NCBI RefSeq assembly: GCF_001723175.1
Contig: NC_064654.1
Location: 3,472,001 to 3,536,000 of the forward strand
Direction: 5' to 3'
Length of the DNA stretch: 64,000 nucleotides
DNA from: Penicillium oxalicum
Taxonomy: Eukaryota > Ascomycota > Eurotiomycetes > Eurotiales > Aspergillaceae
The notes under the pieces are model-generated. The model did no database searches and was not told the origin of the DNA. It saw nothing but the letters and a program-made list of their open reading frames with translations. Of the stretch, positions 24,448 to 36,415 are shown piece by piece. A program made the position numbers and the translations under genes. How positions within the stretch are numbered: the first letter of the stretch is position 1; each line of letters begins with the position of its first letter.

Positions 24448-25791
24448 ATGGAGGGACTCTTCACCTTGCTCGCGCTGAGCATCGTGATGGCAGTGACGTG
24501 AGATATCCCGACACCTGGAGCGAGAGACCTGCTGGGAGTGTTTGCTGATATATGCTGCTTTGGGGGTTTTTTCAGATCCTTCGTTGTCGGTTCACTCCCC
24601 CTCGCGTTGACACTCTCTGCCTCTCAATTACGATTGATCTCTTCAATCGGAATGGGAGTGTTGGTCGGTACATCTTTAATTGTCATTATCCCCGAGGGCA
24701 TTGAGACTTTATACAGCGCCAATGCTGTCGGTCGAAAGACGATCAGCGCCCGCGCAAGCACTGTCGTGTGGCCTTGCGAAGGGCTCATCCCGACAGCTTC
24801 AGTGAAGCGCGATGTTTATAGCTCTGGGTTGCCGCCTACCATTCCAGTGCCATTCCTTGATATCGACCCCGCAACTTCTTTGCCCCATGGCCACCGGGAC
24901 GCATGGTGGGAGCCTTCGTATGCGCTGCGCGCACGCAGAAACGAGAACCCGAGTGACAAAGAAAAGCATGGGAAGGAGGAGGAAGAGGAGGAGGAACGGA
25001 GTTCTCCGCATGCTTGGATTGGTGTCGCCCTTATTAGCGGATTTATTCTCATGTACCTCATCGACAAGGTCCCTGAGTATGCCTCGCCGACCAAGCCCGA
25101 CCGACAACCATATCACATTTCCCTTGACAATCTTGGCTCCGGCCTACGACGCAGTTCCTCCCCAGCGCGGCCGGATAGCCTTCTGGAGGCAGGGCCGTCG
25201 CATCAGCAACATGGCCACAGTTTCGCCACCACCATGGGCTTGGTGATTCACGCTGCCGCGGACGGTATCGCATTGGGCGCGACCAGCACGGACACAGGGC
25301 TCAGCTTTATCATTTTCCTTGCCATCATGGTCCACAAGGCTCCCGCCTCCTTTGGCCTGACCTCCATTCTCCTGAAGCAGGGGCTTTCCGCCCGTACGGC
25401 TAGAGCGCATTTGCTGGTCTTCAGTCTTGCCGCTCCCATCGGTGCACTAGCCACATTTCTCTTCGCCCACCTCCTCGGGACTTCCAATGGGGACGAGGCT
25501 GCATCTTTATGGCGAACAGGGATGCTTCTTCTTTTCTCCGGGGGCACCTTTCTGTAAGTTCGCCTGCTCCCACGGGAAAGTATGCAAGGTTCTAATAATG
25601 AAACTAGATACGTGGCTGTGCACACGATGCAGGAAAATGGGCCCGCATCCACCTCGCGCGAGATGTCCGCAAACAGATACTCAGACTCGCGTGACTCGCC
25701 CAAAGGCACGGATAAATCGATGCGAGACTTGGTGGCATCCGTGTTGGGTATGATTCTACCGCTTTTCCTGCAGATTGGCCATGCACACTAG
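24448..25791 (+). CDS. ZIP-family metal transporter, ZIP9/ATX2 type
   Basis: 403 aa in three exons: 24448-24497, 24576-25553 and 25608-25791. The joins are in frame (VMAVT/SFVVGSLPLAL and GGTFL/YVAVHTM). The first membrane segments (SIVMAVTSFVVGSLPLAL and LISSIGMGVLVGTSLIVIIP, ending in the PEG turn) are followed by a long acidic loop (KHGKEEEEEEERSS). TM4 carries HAAADGIALG, the H-x-x-x-D-G signature, and TM5 carries VHKAPASFGL, the HK-P signature; together these build the ZIP metal site. The last helix is VASVLGMILPLFLQIGHAH. Length and motifs match the ZIP9 (SLC39A9)/yeast Atx2 branch, which sits in the Golgi and moves Zn or Mn into the cytosol. The CFEM receptor lies upstream, but nothing shows they work together. 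Confidence 0.9.
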
Positions 25792-27841
25792 ACCCGCTAC
25801 TGCCTTTGCGATTGACCGAGCACCTCTATGCTCAATGCAAATCTGCTGGTCGCAGGTGCGGCCGCGTTCTCGAGCGCCTTTTTGGCCTTCTCGACCTATT
25901 CTCCCTTCAAAACTTTGTTCAAGAGCACGTTGTGCGCCCATTTGAGATTGATTTAGCGATATAAAATTGCTCGGGCCAAAGCTTGTTTTCGCAAACCCCG
26001 GGCCTTGTCCCCCCCCCTTGCTCCCACAGAATCCTGTCGGACCCTCGTTGTTTGGTGATACTTTTTCAAAGTGTCCTTTGCGGCCGATCGGACTCCCTCT
26101 CTCTCTTTTTCCATACACACATACACACACACACAACCCAACCTCACACGAGATCTTCGACTTGCGTATAGATTTTTTGAACCATTTTGTAAACTAGGGG
26201 CGTGTGGCGGAGGGGAGGACCATAATCATTGCATCTGTCTTTTATTTTGCACAAATCACATCGACGTAGCGTGACGTTGAACGCGAGTCAACCCTCGAGC
26301 AGACCACTTTACTATAAACTGCGTCAGCCCCTCATGTCTCTCCATCGGATCGCTCTCACATGGGGACCCTGCTCATCTTTAAATCACTAGACTCGAGGAT
26401 GATGGCAGCATTTGCCAATCGCATGCCGTCAGTTTGAATCATCTTTGCCCGAAGAAGCGTTCCATGGTCGACTTTTGGGAGCCCGTCTGGCTATCCACGG
26501 CTCCACCCACATGGCTCCTCATCGGACAATCTCATCTATCAAGACAATTTTGCTTGGCTGAGGACTAATCTTAGTGCACAGATCTGGGAAGCTTTGACCA
26601 GATGACCACGACACTTTGCCTGCACAGGCTCCGCGGATCTTCAGTTGCGGCCATCCCTGTTGTCTCGCGAGCGCGCGCGCTAAGAAAACAAAAAGACCTC
26701 AGTGCCGGCGCCAGACGAGGCTCGTAGATTGGTCGCCCACGGTGGCCGCATCTCGGTTCCCTTGTGATCATTCGATCCAGATTTTCCTCCGATCTGCCCA
26801 CATGAGGCGTATCTTGCCAGCTCCATGGCTGCACTGTTGCCTCGTTTGCCTCTGCCAACCCAAAGTTCGCCCTCCCGGTAGAGCGCCATCAGCTTAACTC
26901 GGGTGTGACGATCTCACGACCAGACTGGAGGGCGGGGAGGGGATTGATAGAAGGATTCTTCAGCGAGTCTTCTTCGTCAAAGGCACCCCCTTTCTCCTCG
27001 CACGTGTCTCACAGGCAGGCGACGTAATCTCCAATCCCTTTCTGGGGAGCTACCAGTCATCGCATCCGTGATCGCTCATCGCTCCAGTTATCAACTCGAC
27101 CGGGAGCAATCACATCCATCTTTCCGGTCGGCTTGTGGAGTCGGGGAGAGCTTGGCAGCTTTGTCAGTCTCAAGGCCCACCAGTCACGACATCGACTCCG
27201 CCGGAAGTGACCCTTTTTTCTTTTCTTTTCGTGGGTTCGTGATTGCTCACCCGTCATCGTTCCCATCTGCTCTCGGGCAGCAAGCTGGAGACCATCTGGA
27301 CAAGCTGGAGAAACCTGGAAACAACATCCACGCCTGTAGTTTGAAACCATCACACAGACACTGAGCCCTCGACAACACCACGCTCGACTATCAGATTAGG
27401 TCTCATCTTATTCGATCAGTCAGAAAACGGCCGCTTTAGATCGCCCTCGTTGCTCATTAGGCATCGAGGGGCCCACATCGTCTGAGATTCCCTCGGTCGA
27501 ACCCCCTCTGTGGCCAGCCTCTCCCGATCCAAACCCATACCCATCGCCCCTCGTAGCCAGTACCCGACCACAGCGCTTGTTCACCGTTTTTTTTTCTGTC
27601 TCTCTCTCTCTCTCTCTCTTTCTTCTTTTTGTGACTCCGATCGCAGATCTTGATATTCTGGTGGTGGAGACCATCGAACCGGATTCACGATATTTTTCCA
27701 TTTTCTACTTGCGGACACCGAGAGAGGCTTGTCTGACGCATATCTCCCCCCGATCCCACCCACGCCTTGGTCACATCGGCGACACTCGAAGAACGGGCTG
27801 GCCTGGGTCTTTGCTGCCCCAGGACACGGCCAGCGCTCGCC
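25792..27841. other. intergenic, about 2 kb: ZIP 3' region and long F-box gene leader
   Basis: No gene is supportable. A mixed CA/TA-type tract lies near 26113-26137 and a TC tract near 27598-27619. The right half probably contains the promoter and a long 5' untranslated leader of the F-box/WD40 gene. Short upstream ATGs are present in the last 300 bp and could matter for translation, but which are transcribed is unknown. Confidence 0.35.
27598..27619 (+). repeat. (TC)n pyrimidine tract upstream of the F-box/WD40 gene
   Basis: A TCTC run followed by further pyrimidines lies about 225-245 bp before the ATG at 27842. CT-rich boxes of this kind often sit just before transcription start sites in filamentous fungi. 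That reading is an inference from position. Confidence 0.6.
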
Positions 27842-30165
27842 ATGGACTCCGATCCAGCGTACAGCGACACGGATGTGCCGATGAACTCACGGTCGATGGC
27901 TCACCAGCTCGAATCTCCGATGGTCTCAAATCATGACTCGATCCCCTCTTTCCACAATACCCCGACCCGCTCCCTCAGCGCCTCCAAGAATGCCGTCACA
28001 CCGATTCCTGCAAACCTACTGCCGTCAGCTCCTGCGTCACCCCCGACGCCGGCGCCCAGTCCGACTCCGCATCAACGACTCGCGAACTGGCAATCGAGCG
28101 ACGAAGAAGAAAATGCCTTCCTGGTGAATCTGCGCATCCACTTCAGTACGCTCACCAACACCCGCAAACAGAAGTTGCTGGAGAGTCTATTGGATGGATG
28201 TGACAGTCAACAGTTGAGCTTTGTCTCGAGTTATGTTGGCCCGAGGTTACGAAAGGACCCCTTCCAAGTGTTCCCCAACGAGCTGTGTCTACGAGTAAGA
28301 TTGCCCGATGAGCCCACGGCGGGATTTGAAATATCGTCGAAGTGGAAAAGTATTGACTGAGCATTTGCACTTCCTCGCGTTCTAGGTTCTGTCCTTCATC
28401 GACGACCCGAAAACCCTCGCCCGATCCTCACAGGTCTCCCGTCGCTGGCGGGAACTGCTCAACGACGATATCACATGGAAGAATCTCTGCGTGAAGCACG
28501 CGTACTCTGTACGGCGCATCTCAGGCGACGGCGAGCTGGACTCGCTCACCACCACACGGTCTGCCGAACCAATCGTCGACTCGCGCGCCATGGCCAGTTT
28601 GCGCCGCTTGACGGCATCGACAGAACACGCGGCCCCGAGACAGGCTCCCGGCCTACCCCGCACTCTCTCGGGAGAGTGGCTGCCTCCGAGCAGCCTCTCC
28701 TCTCGACGACGTCGAGCGCGACCCATCTCATACCGATCGCAATTTAAGCAGAAATACATGGTTGAGTCAGCGTGGAAGAAGGGCGGCAGATGTACACAGC
28801 GCCATATTACTCCTGACCAGGGCGTTGTGACGAGTCTGCATCTGACATCAAAGTACATCGTGGTCGCGTTGGACAACGCCAAGATTCATGTCTACGACAC
28901 CAACGGAGATAACCAAAAGACTCTGGAGGGCCATGTGATGGGTGTGTGGGCAATGGTTCCGTGGGACGACATTTTGGTCAGCGGAGGCTGCGACCGAGAG
29001 GTTCGCGTGTGGAACATGGCGACGGGGTAAGTTCTTGTGCTGAGCTCGATGTGGTCCGTGTTGTGTTCGACGTGATGACTCTTTCAAACGAGCTAACGAA
29101 TCCTGATCTATCGTGACAGAGTGGGAATCCATTTGTTACGTGGGCACACATCCACCGTGCGATGCCTCAAAATGTCCGACCGAAACACTGCCATCTCGGG
29201 CTCAAGAGATACAACCCTACGAATTTGGGATCTGGCCACGGGAACATGCCGCAATGTTCTGGTGGGGCACCAGGCGAGTGTGCGATGTCTGGCCATCCAT
29301 GGAGATCTTGTGGTCTCGGGTAGTTACGATACCACGGCTCGCATATGGAATATATCCCAAGGTCGCTGTGTGCGTACCTTGTCGGGTCACTTTAGTCAAA
29401 TTTACGCCATCGCTTTTGATGGGCGGCGTATCGCAACGGGGAGCTTGGACACCAGCGTGCGCATCTGGGACCCACATTCTGGACAATGCCATGCCATCCT
29501 GCAAGGGCATACCTCCCTGGTCGGACAATTACAGATGCGCGGCGATACGCTGGTCACCGGCGGATCGGATGGATCTGTTCGCGTTTGGTCGCTGACCAAG
29601 ATGGCCCCCATTCATCGACTGGCCGCTCACGATAATAGTGTGACAAGTCTGCAATTCGACCATACCAGAATTGTAAGCGGAGGCAGTGATGGCCGGGTCA
29701 AGGTTTGGAGTCTGGCGACGGGTCAGCTGCTGCGAGAATTGAGTAGTCCCGCTGAGGCTGTCTGGAGAGTGGCATTCGAAGAAGAGAAGGCCGTCATCAT
29801 GGCGAGCCGATCTGGTCGAACTGTCATGGAGGTGCGTGACCTTTTCCGTTCCTTTTTTTTTCGGTGTTGCGATCCCATCTTTCACTCATCCCTACGAGAG
29901 AGAGATCGACATCTCTTCTTGTTGTTGTCCTATTGCTAACAACAGAATTCTCCTCCTGGTATAGGTTTGGTCATTCTCCCCGCCCCCTGAAGACGGCGAA
30001 GATGGTGTAGCCGTGGAGAGCGCGTCCAGCACACCGGAGATGGGCTCAGTCCACGACAACGGGCTTGCATTTGACGCCCGATCTCGCACTCTGATTTTAG
30101 ATCCCTCGCCCAGAGTTCTGTCTTCTGGGGATGACGATCAGGCCATGACCGACGTGGCGCTATAA
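27842..30165 (+). CDS. F-box/WD40 protein, Cdc4-like SCF ubiquitin ligase substrate receptor
   Basis: 668 aa in four exons: 27842-28294, 28386-29026, 29120-29831 and 29965-30165. All joins are in frame; the F-box is split by intron 1 (DPFQVFPNELCLR/VLSFIDDPKTL). A Ser/Pro-rich N-terminus (residues 1-85) and a dimerisation-type helical segment (LLESLLDGCDSQQLSFVSSYV) precede the F-box (about residues 140-185, with WRELLNDDITWKNLC). Seven or eight WD40 repeats follow, such as GHTSTVRCLKMSDRNT, SGSRDTTLRIWDLATG and SGSYDTTARIWNISQG. The D-domain, F-box and WD40 order is that of Cdc4/Pop1/Fbw7 proteins, which bring phosphorylated targets such as Cdk inhibitors and transcription factors to Skp1-Cullin1 for ubiquitination. 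The acidic C-tail (EDGEDGVAVES) is variable in the family. A paralogue with another target set cannot be excluded, so no symbol is given. Confidence 0.88.
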
Positions 30166-30869
30166 AGGAACGGGAACGGCCTTTTGGTTGTCGACCTTCT
30201 CTTTCTTCTCATTTAACATAATCTTCATTTCACATATAACCTGCCCTCTCACTATCGACCGCGGAGTGACATTTTGCGAACGGTGCAGCGCCAGATGATA
30301 TCCCATTTACTCACCCTTGAACTAATTATATCTCTTGCCCTCAATCTGGTCTGGGCTTCTTCTTCTTGTTCTTCTTCTTTACCAGCAGATGACCGGGCTG
30401 TTTTTGATCCCCCGCTGCTGGCTGGACCTGTGTGACGCATCCATCACTCCCAATCTCACTGCTACGAAGGGTTCGCAAAGCCTTTGCATATTTGGTGTTG
30501 CTTTGATTTTTGTTACCGGATGGGCCCAGATGATGCCCATGGAATGGACCGTTGGCGAACTTCTACCGAATCTTCTCGAGTTTTGTGGAATCTTTTTATT
30601 CTTCGCAACCATCTTCATCATTTTCAAGGACATGGATGTCTGGTGCAATCTATTCGATGGGAACAGCGAAATTTGGTCTACGCTGCAGATCCCTCCGTCC
30701 GGATAGCCATCTCTGGGCTATGATTCCCTCTAGGCAGGAGCGAGTCGTTTGTGTATCGGAATTGATATCAGTTTGAGTATTGGGTTCTCTTTTGGCATTG
30801 GGTGGAGGGGTCATCCGGTCGTCTTCTCAATGCACTAGAAGAATGTAGTGGTGCGGGAATCAGACCGTA

Positions 30870-31030
30870 CTATACGTCCACGGATAAGGTGACTTTATCT
30901 ACCACGCAGGTACAACCTAGAGTACTAGTTAGTACTACGGTCCAACTGTCCACTCCATTACTGGTACCAGACTCTTTCAGATTAGTAGTACCTGTAGTAA
31001 AACTTACTGGTAGTAAGCTACTACTACCTT
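30870..31030. repeat. low-complexity block of TAGTA/GTACT words
   Basis: The block repeatedly uses GTAC, TAGTAC, AGTACT and ACTACTACC, and includes the imperfect palindrome AGTACTAGTTAGTACT near 30921-30936 and an inverted pair GTAGTA...TACTAC near 31010-31026. It is not a simple tandem repeat. It could be a decayed element or a cluster of short motifs. Confidence 0.5.
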
Positions 31031-31478
31031 AGGTCGTGGGATGGTCTGCCCGTGGGCACCGGCGCAGGGCTGACTCATCCTCCCGGTGGCGGTCCGCGGG
31101 GCCTGACAGTGACTGACTGGACCATCTGGACTCTGAAGGTGCGTTCCTATTGGTAGCAGTCTGCCGGGGCGGTCGGGTCCACCCGCACGGTACTGATGCG
31201 CTTTCACGTTTCCCCAACCATCCAACTAAAGAAGCCAAAAAAAGTCGGGAGTCGAGAGAGAGAGAGCGCGCGGACGTACCTGTAATCCCCCATCAATTCG
31301 ACCATCTGACACCATGTCTGGTATCCTCTCCCAATTTTAGCGACACTTTTGAAACTAGAGTCATCCATTCAGCCGACTGTCCACCTCAATTATCGGACAC
31401 CCTCTGTCGTTGGCCATGCATTAGAGTGGCCCTCAAATCAGCCAGTCGATTTGACTAGATTCACGTGGCACCCACATT

Positions 31479-31494
31479 CCCCCCCCCCCCCCCC
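31479..31494. repeat. poly-C run (16 C)
   Basis: Sixteen consecutive C residues lie upstream of the Zn2Cys6 regulator gene. It is a likely hotspot for length variation and for sequencing error. Confidence 0.9.
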
Positions 31495-31688
31495 AAAGAC
31501 AAGCGCGCCGAGTCTGTTTAGTGGTACCTCTTACCACTCCCCTCCCCCGAGAGAGACTCAGAGGCGCGGCTGTTTTAGGGGTCCCGTGCGGCGGTGCAGC
31601 GCAGAGCGTGGAGTGTGTATTGCGTATTCTGGCTGGGATTTGGTTCCCCATACGCCTTTCCGTGCACACGCTCGTTTGATGCTTGAAA

Positions 31689-33565
31689 ATGGTGTATGGC
31701 GGTAAGCCCAGTACCGGGTGTCACCTCTGCCGCAAGAGGAAGATCAAGGTTCGTCATGTCCACAATTCTTTTTGTTCCCTATGACGAGGCGGAAGTTCAC
31801 CACTGTTACTCGTCGATGGATCAGATGGACAGCGCTCATTTGGATCTGGTGACGGCCCACTGATCATACCCTAGTGCGATGAAGGCCGTCCGGGTTGTCG
31901 GAATTGCTCAATCTATGGACGACCGTGTCCTGGCTACCGCCCGAATGCTGTCTTCCGGAATGAAACCGGCAAGGTTGAGCAACAGGCGCGCAAAGATGCA
32001 CCTCTGAGAGAAAAGTCCAGCGCGAGTCCCAGCGCGAGCTTTGCGTCCGACTTCAGTTCGGTGTCATCTACGCCTATGACCCAAGCACTGACAGAGACAT
32101 CGCAATTTGATGCCGCCGCGAGTCGGCGAGCCGTGAGGGCTTTGCGACCGTCATTGAGTCTGTATCACGTGGCAGATGCTACTTGGGAGGACCGCGCTTC
32201 CTGCTTCTTTTTCGACCAGTACATTCTCGATCCCGATGACGAGTACGGTCGAGGCCACTTGGAGTACGTACCCGAGCTATATACGCGCTCCCAAGAAGCC
32301 AGCATCTTCGGGGAGACCCCGTCGTCCGCTTGTCTGCGATGGGCGGTCGATGCAACGGGACTCATGACCCTTGCCCAACGGGGCCATGCGTTGCCTTTGA
32401 TGGTGAGGGCCCGCCAGACGTATGGCAAGGCGCTTCGGAGTCTGCAGGCGGCGCTGGCGTCGGCGGAGCAGGCAGTCAGAGATGAGACCTTTGCAGCGGT
32501 GATGATCCTTTCCGTGTACGAAGATATCACAGGCGAGCGAAATGGGTTGTTCAGCGCACATACTGCTGGGTTTGACTTTTTGATGAAATTGAGAGGTGAA
32601 CGTCAGATGGGAAATCAATATGGACGGGAGATGTTTCACTTTGGCTGGACTCGAAAAGTACGTCTCTTCTTTCCCGTGTCCCGCACTCGGGGTGAGGCAT
32701 CTACCTCACAGTTGGATAGAGTCTCAGAAGACTAACGCCTCCTCCTACCTATAAATAGTATATTGAGGTCCTTGTGCTGGGCCAGAATTTAAAAGATGGT
32801 CATGAGTGGGCCTCGGAGCTATTCAACGAAAATGACCCAATTGAGAGTCTCATGCTTGTCGCGACTACGCTGAGTCGAGTGATCCAGTCCATGCAAGCTT
32901 CCACTGGCCTTCCAGATCAAGCCATGGTCGAGGGCTGGATCGCCGCCAGCCAGGAATGCGATTTGAGACTCTGCCAGTGGCCTTTGCATCTTTCACCGCG
33001 CTGGCTTCCCACGACCGTCTACACCGAATCGGGGGAATCCCTCCTCACATACAATCACGACCTTCACGCCTCCATCTGGTATTGGTATCGCGCCATTCGG
33101 GTCATGCTACAGCGGTTTCTTCTCAGTCTGGATCGCACGCTCGTCGCCATTCGAGAGAGGAACCGTGATCCCGACGATACGCAACCCTTCCAGGGTAACA
33201 TCAGCGAAGACCACGTGATAGCCATCTGTCAAGACATGACCACCGACACGTGTCGCAGCATCCCCTTCTCCTTATCCGAGATTGACCGACTCGGACAGAG
33301 AAACTCGTCACCTGCAGCAACTGGGTCACAGCGACATCGCGCCGTGAAGGTATATGTCATGTTGTGGCCGCTGTGGCTGATGCTGTCCAGCGGGATGCCG
33401 ACTCCCTCGCAGGCGCAGCAATTATACTCTGTCCTTTCACAGGTTGGGTCTGAACATGGGATCAAATTAGCCTTGATGCTGGCGCGTGAAGCCGAACGCC
33501 AAAGGAAAGATCCATGGCCCTCGGGGACGCCATTTGGCGCGGCATCAATATTACTAGCGATTTAG
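31689..33565 (+). CDS. Zn2Cys6 fungal transcription factor
   Basis: 549 aa in three exons: 31689-31748, 31875-32657 and 32759-33565. Donors are gttcgt and gtacgt, acceptors ctag and atag. Intron 1 splits the DNA-binding domain between the second and third cysteines, a frequent position in this family. Residues about 11-38 give C-HL-C-RKRKIK-C-DEGRPG-C-RN-C-SIYGRP-C, the complete six-cysteine Zn cluster. A Ser/Thr-rich linker follows, then a helical fungal-specific regulatory region with CFFFDQYIL and LTYNHDLHASIWYWYRAIRV (the Fungal_trans_2 type). The regulator class is clear, but its targets are not: neighbours (an F-box protein and the mitochondrial phosphate carrier) are housekeeping genes and there is no biosynthetic cluster around it. 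The protein is complete. Confidence 0.88.
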
Positions 33566-35129
33566 CCAAAAACAAAAAGGGGGTTCCGTCTTGGATCCGT
33601 TGTCGGCCAGTGTCCATCCATCATCGGCTCCTTGCCCATGGAAAAGAAAAGACAGGCGTTTTTGCTGAATGGTGGGTTCAAATGTTTGGTAACGATTCTG
33701 TCGTTTCCTACCTTGGACTTTCTAGGTATGAGGTCCGTGCCTAGCAGGGCTTGAGCGCGTGGGAGAAATTTGTAAATAAATTATGATACCAATATATTTT
33801 TCACTTCCAACTAATTTGAATACACTGAGCATTGACCTCATTGGGCAAGTTATCTGCAGTGGTGCCCGTGTGGGAGTTAACTTTAGATAAGCAAGTTCAT
33901 TTCGAAGTAGTCAGGTAGGTTCCATTGCTCTGCCAGCCCTGGGCGTCTTCACGTAGCAGTCACATTGGATGAATCATCCAATTTCTGACAGTGCTGGTCG
34001 GATATCTCGGTTGTTATTACTATCAACGACTCGGTGTCTCCACTCTTCAATATGTACATGGTCTATACAAAAAAGAATCTATCCAGAGGGACTGGTGAAC
34101 TGACAGCGTCCGAGTCGAGATACACCTCCACCTGATAAGAAAAGTACTTCGGTATTGACTTGTTGATCAAATCGCGGCAAGATGCCGGCCCCGTGGAGCC
34201 CGCGGCACTGGGCGGATCTGGTGACGTCATGGATAGTACAGGGCCTGGACTCGGCGCCGTCAAGGATCCCCAGCTGCGAAGATTCAGTCGCGAACCTTAC
34301 ACGCACTGATGGTTCGTCTACTACCCAAGAGGAGTGAAAGAGTTTGGTACAGACCGGACCTGGTATCTACAGGTGATACTTGCACCTTGGCATTCTCCCT
34401 GATATTGGAGGTTGAGGATGGTGCAGAGAATACTTACCAAATGCATTATTCTCACTGGAGTTGGCATGTGCTATGGTAGCAAACCCCCCGCCCTCTCCCC
34501 ACAGCTGCAGACTGCAGCTCTTTTGCCAGTCATATCCAGGAGCCGATCGCCTCGTCTGGCCCGAGCCAGTGCCGTATTAGCCGTTCGCGTGGTGATTGTA
34601 GAATAGCCGGGTGATTTGATCATAGTGGAGCGCAGAGCGCGACTTGGCCAGTTGGTGCTGTAAAAGCGCGGATATGACGGCTGATCTTTCAGTGAGACCT
34701 GAACGAGTAATGCAACTAATGATGATCCATTGTACTGATTCTTAAGTAGTCAAAGTGGGGAATAGTTCGAGGGCGCTGGAGACCTACTGGTAGAAGAATA
34801 ATCATAATGCACGGTGCAGCATTCCACTATGCTTTGCTGCTTGGGGAAATACGGCACGACCAGGGGACACAGCACTGACGACATCGTTCTTTTGTCCTGA
34901 CCTCCTCGGTCTACTCTAAAAGCACGATACTTTCTCTCTCTCTGTCTTCCCTTTTTTTCCCTCTTATCTTTCTTCGGCTTCAACATTGTCAATTTCTCTC
35001 CACTTTCGTACATCCCGTACCCTCCGCTCTCTGCTGTGGGCGTTTATTTTTCGTGTTTCTTTGATCTCTGCGCGGATTGAGTCACTTTACGAGAAAGTTA
35101 CCCCCCCAACGTCACATTAACAAGTCAAG
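33566..35129. other. intergenic, about 1.6 kb
   Basis: No recognisable gene. The first few hundred bases are the 3' region of the transcription factor gene. The last 300 bp contain pyrimidine-rich tracts (near 34930-34985) consistent with the promoter of the highly expressed phosphate carrier gene. Confidence 0.4.
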
Positions 35130-36415
35130 ATGGCGACTCAAGAACGGAAACTCCCCTTTGGGAAGATTGAACCCAATTCAATGAAATACTTCCTCAGCTG
35201 TGGTCTTGGTGGTATCATTGGTAAGTGGCCTCTCACTCTCCTCTTCCGTCGAAGATTGGCTTGGTACAAAGCCAAAAAAGAAAATGTAATGGCGACTGAC
35301 TGAATACGCTCCAGCTTGCGGTATGTTCCTCTCCAATTTACTCGTCCTCTCACTGGAAAATACGGCCTTGTTTGAATGGCCCATGTCCCATTACCCTTTA
35401 GAATCGCAATTGACCGGTGAACGGTTGTCTTCCAGGACCGACACATACCGCTGTGACCCCTCTTGATCTTGTCAAATGCCGCCGTCAGGTTGACCCCAAA
35501 ATTTACACCTCCAACATCTCCGCATGGCGCTCCATATTTGCCAAAGAGGGCTTGCGCGGCGTCTTCTTCGGATGGTCGCCCACCTTCATCGGCTACTCAT
35601 TCCAGGGTGCCGGAAAGTATGGTCTCTACGAATACTTCAAGCACCTCTACGGCGACACCATGTTCCCCGAGACCAACCGCACACTCGTCTTCCTCGGTGC
35701 ATCAGCATCCGCTGAATTCTTCGCTGATATGGCTCTCTGCCCGCTCGAGGCGATCAAAGTCCGTATGCAGACCACTTTGCCGCCTTATGCGAATAACCTC
35801 CGGGAAGGATGGAGCCGCGTGGTTGCCAAGGAGGGTATGGCAAGTCTGTACAAGGGATTGTATCCATTGTGGGCACGCCAGATCCCCTACACCATGACTA
35901 AGTTCGCCACTTTCGAGGAAACCGTCAACCAGATCTATGGGTACCTGGGAAAGCCCAAGGAGAGCTACGGACAATTAACGCAGACTGGTGTGAGCTTCCT
36001 GGGTGGTTACATTGCCGGTATTTTCTGCGCCGTCGTCAGTCATCCGGCTGATGTCATGGTCAGCAAGTTGAACGCCGACCGAAAGTGTGAGTGCAATTAA
36101 TCTTTCCCGGAAACGTCTTACCCCAAAGATGCCCGACCAGGAAATTGTCCAGTGCGCTGACCAGATCTTACAGCTGGTGAGGGTGCCATGAAGGCGGTCT
36201 CGCGCATTTATGGCAACATCGGATTCTCCGGCCTCTGGAACGGACTTCCCGTGCGTATTGTTATGCTGGGTACCCTGACTGGCTTCCAGTGGTTGATGTA
36301 AGCTTTCCTCTCCTCGATATACACTCCGACCTGCGAGAAGACAGCCGCTGACTGAGCTTATAGTTATGATTCTTTCAAGGTCTTCCTGGGCCTTCCCACC
36401 ACTGGTGGACATTAG
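35130..36415 (+). CDS. MIR1: mitochondrial phosphate carrier
   Basis: 307 aa in five exons: 35130-35220, 35315-35320 (6 nt), 35436-36086, 36174-36297 and 36364-36415. All introns are GT-AG. Three mitochondrial-carrier repeats are visible through their signature motifs: [10 protein letters not shown] (repeat 1), [10 protein letters not shown] (repeat 2) and [11 protein letters not shown] (repeat 3). The join gives [17 protein letters not shown], the expected family sequence, only if the 6-nt exon is used. The protein imports inorganic phosphate with H+ (or in exchange for OH-) across the inner membrane for ATP synthesis. The short N-terminus without a long presequence is normal for fungal Mir1. 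The pyrimidine-rich upstream region fits strong constitutive expression. Confidence 0.95.

Larger units (their letters stand above)
30166..31688. other. intergenic, about 1.5 kb, with GTACTA-rich and poly-C tracts
   Basis: No gene is supported. A frame at 30335-30706 looks hydrophobic but begins with TTG and lies in the 3' region of the F-box gene. Between about 30870 and 31030 there is an unusual block dense in GTAC/TAGTA/ACTAC words. A 16-base C run sits at 31479-31494, about 200 bp before the transcription factor start. Confidence 0.4.

Noticed and set aside
30335..30706. Hydrophobic 123-codon open frame
   Set aside because: It begins with TTG rather than ATG, lies in the 3' region of the F-box/WD40 gene, and overlaps competing frames on both strands.
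31689..36415. Secondary-metabolite or nutrient-use cluster around the Zn2Cys6 regulator
   Set aside because: Neighbouring genes are housekeeping (F-box/WD40, phosphate carrier, Iec3); no synthase, transporter or oxidase set is present.
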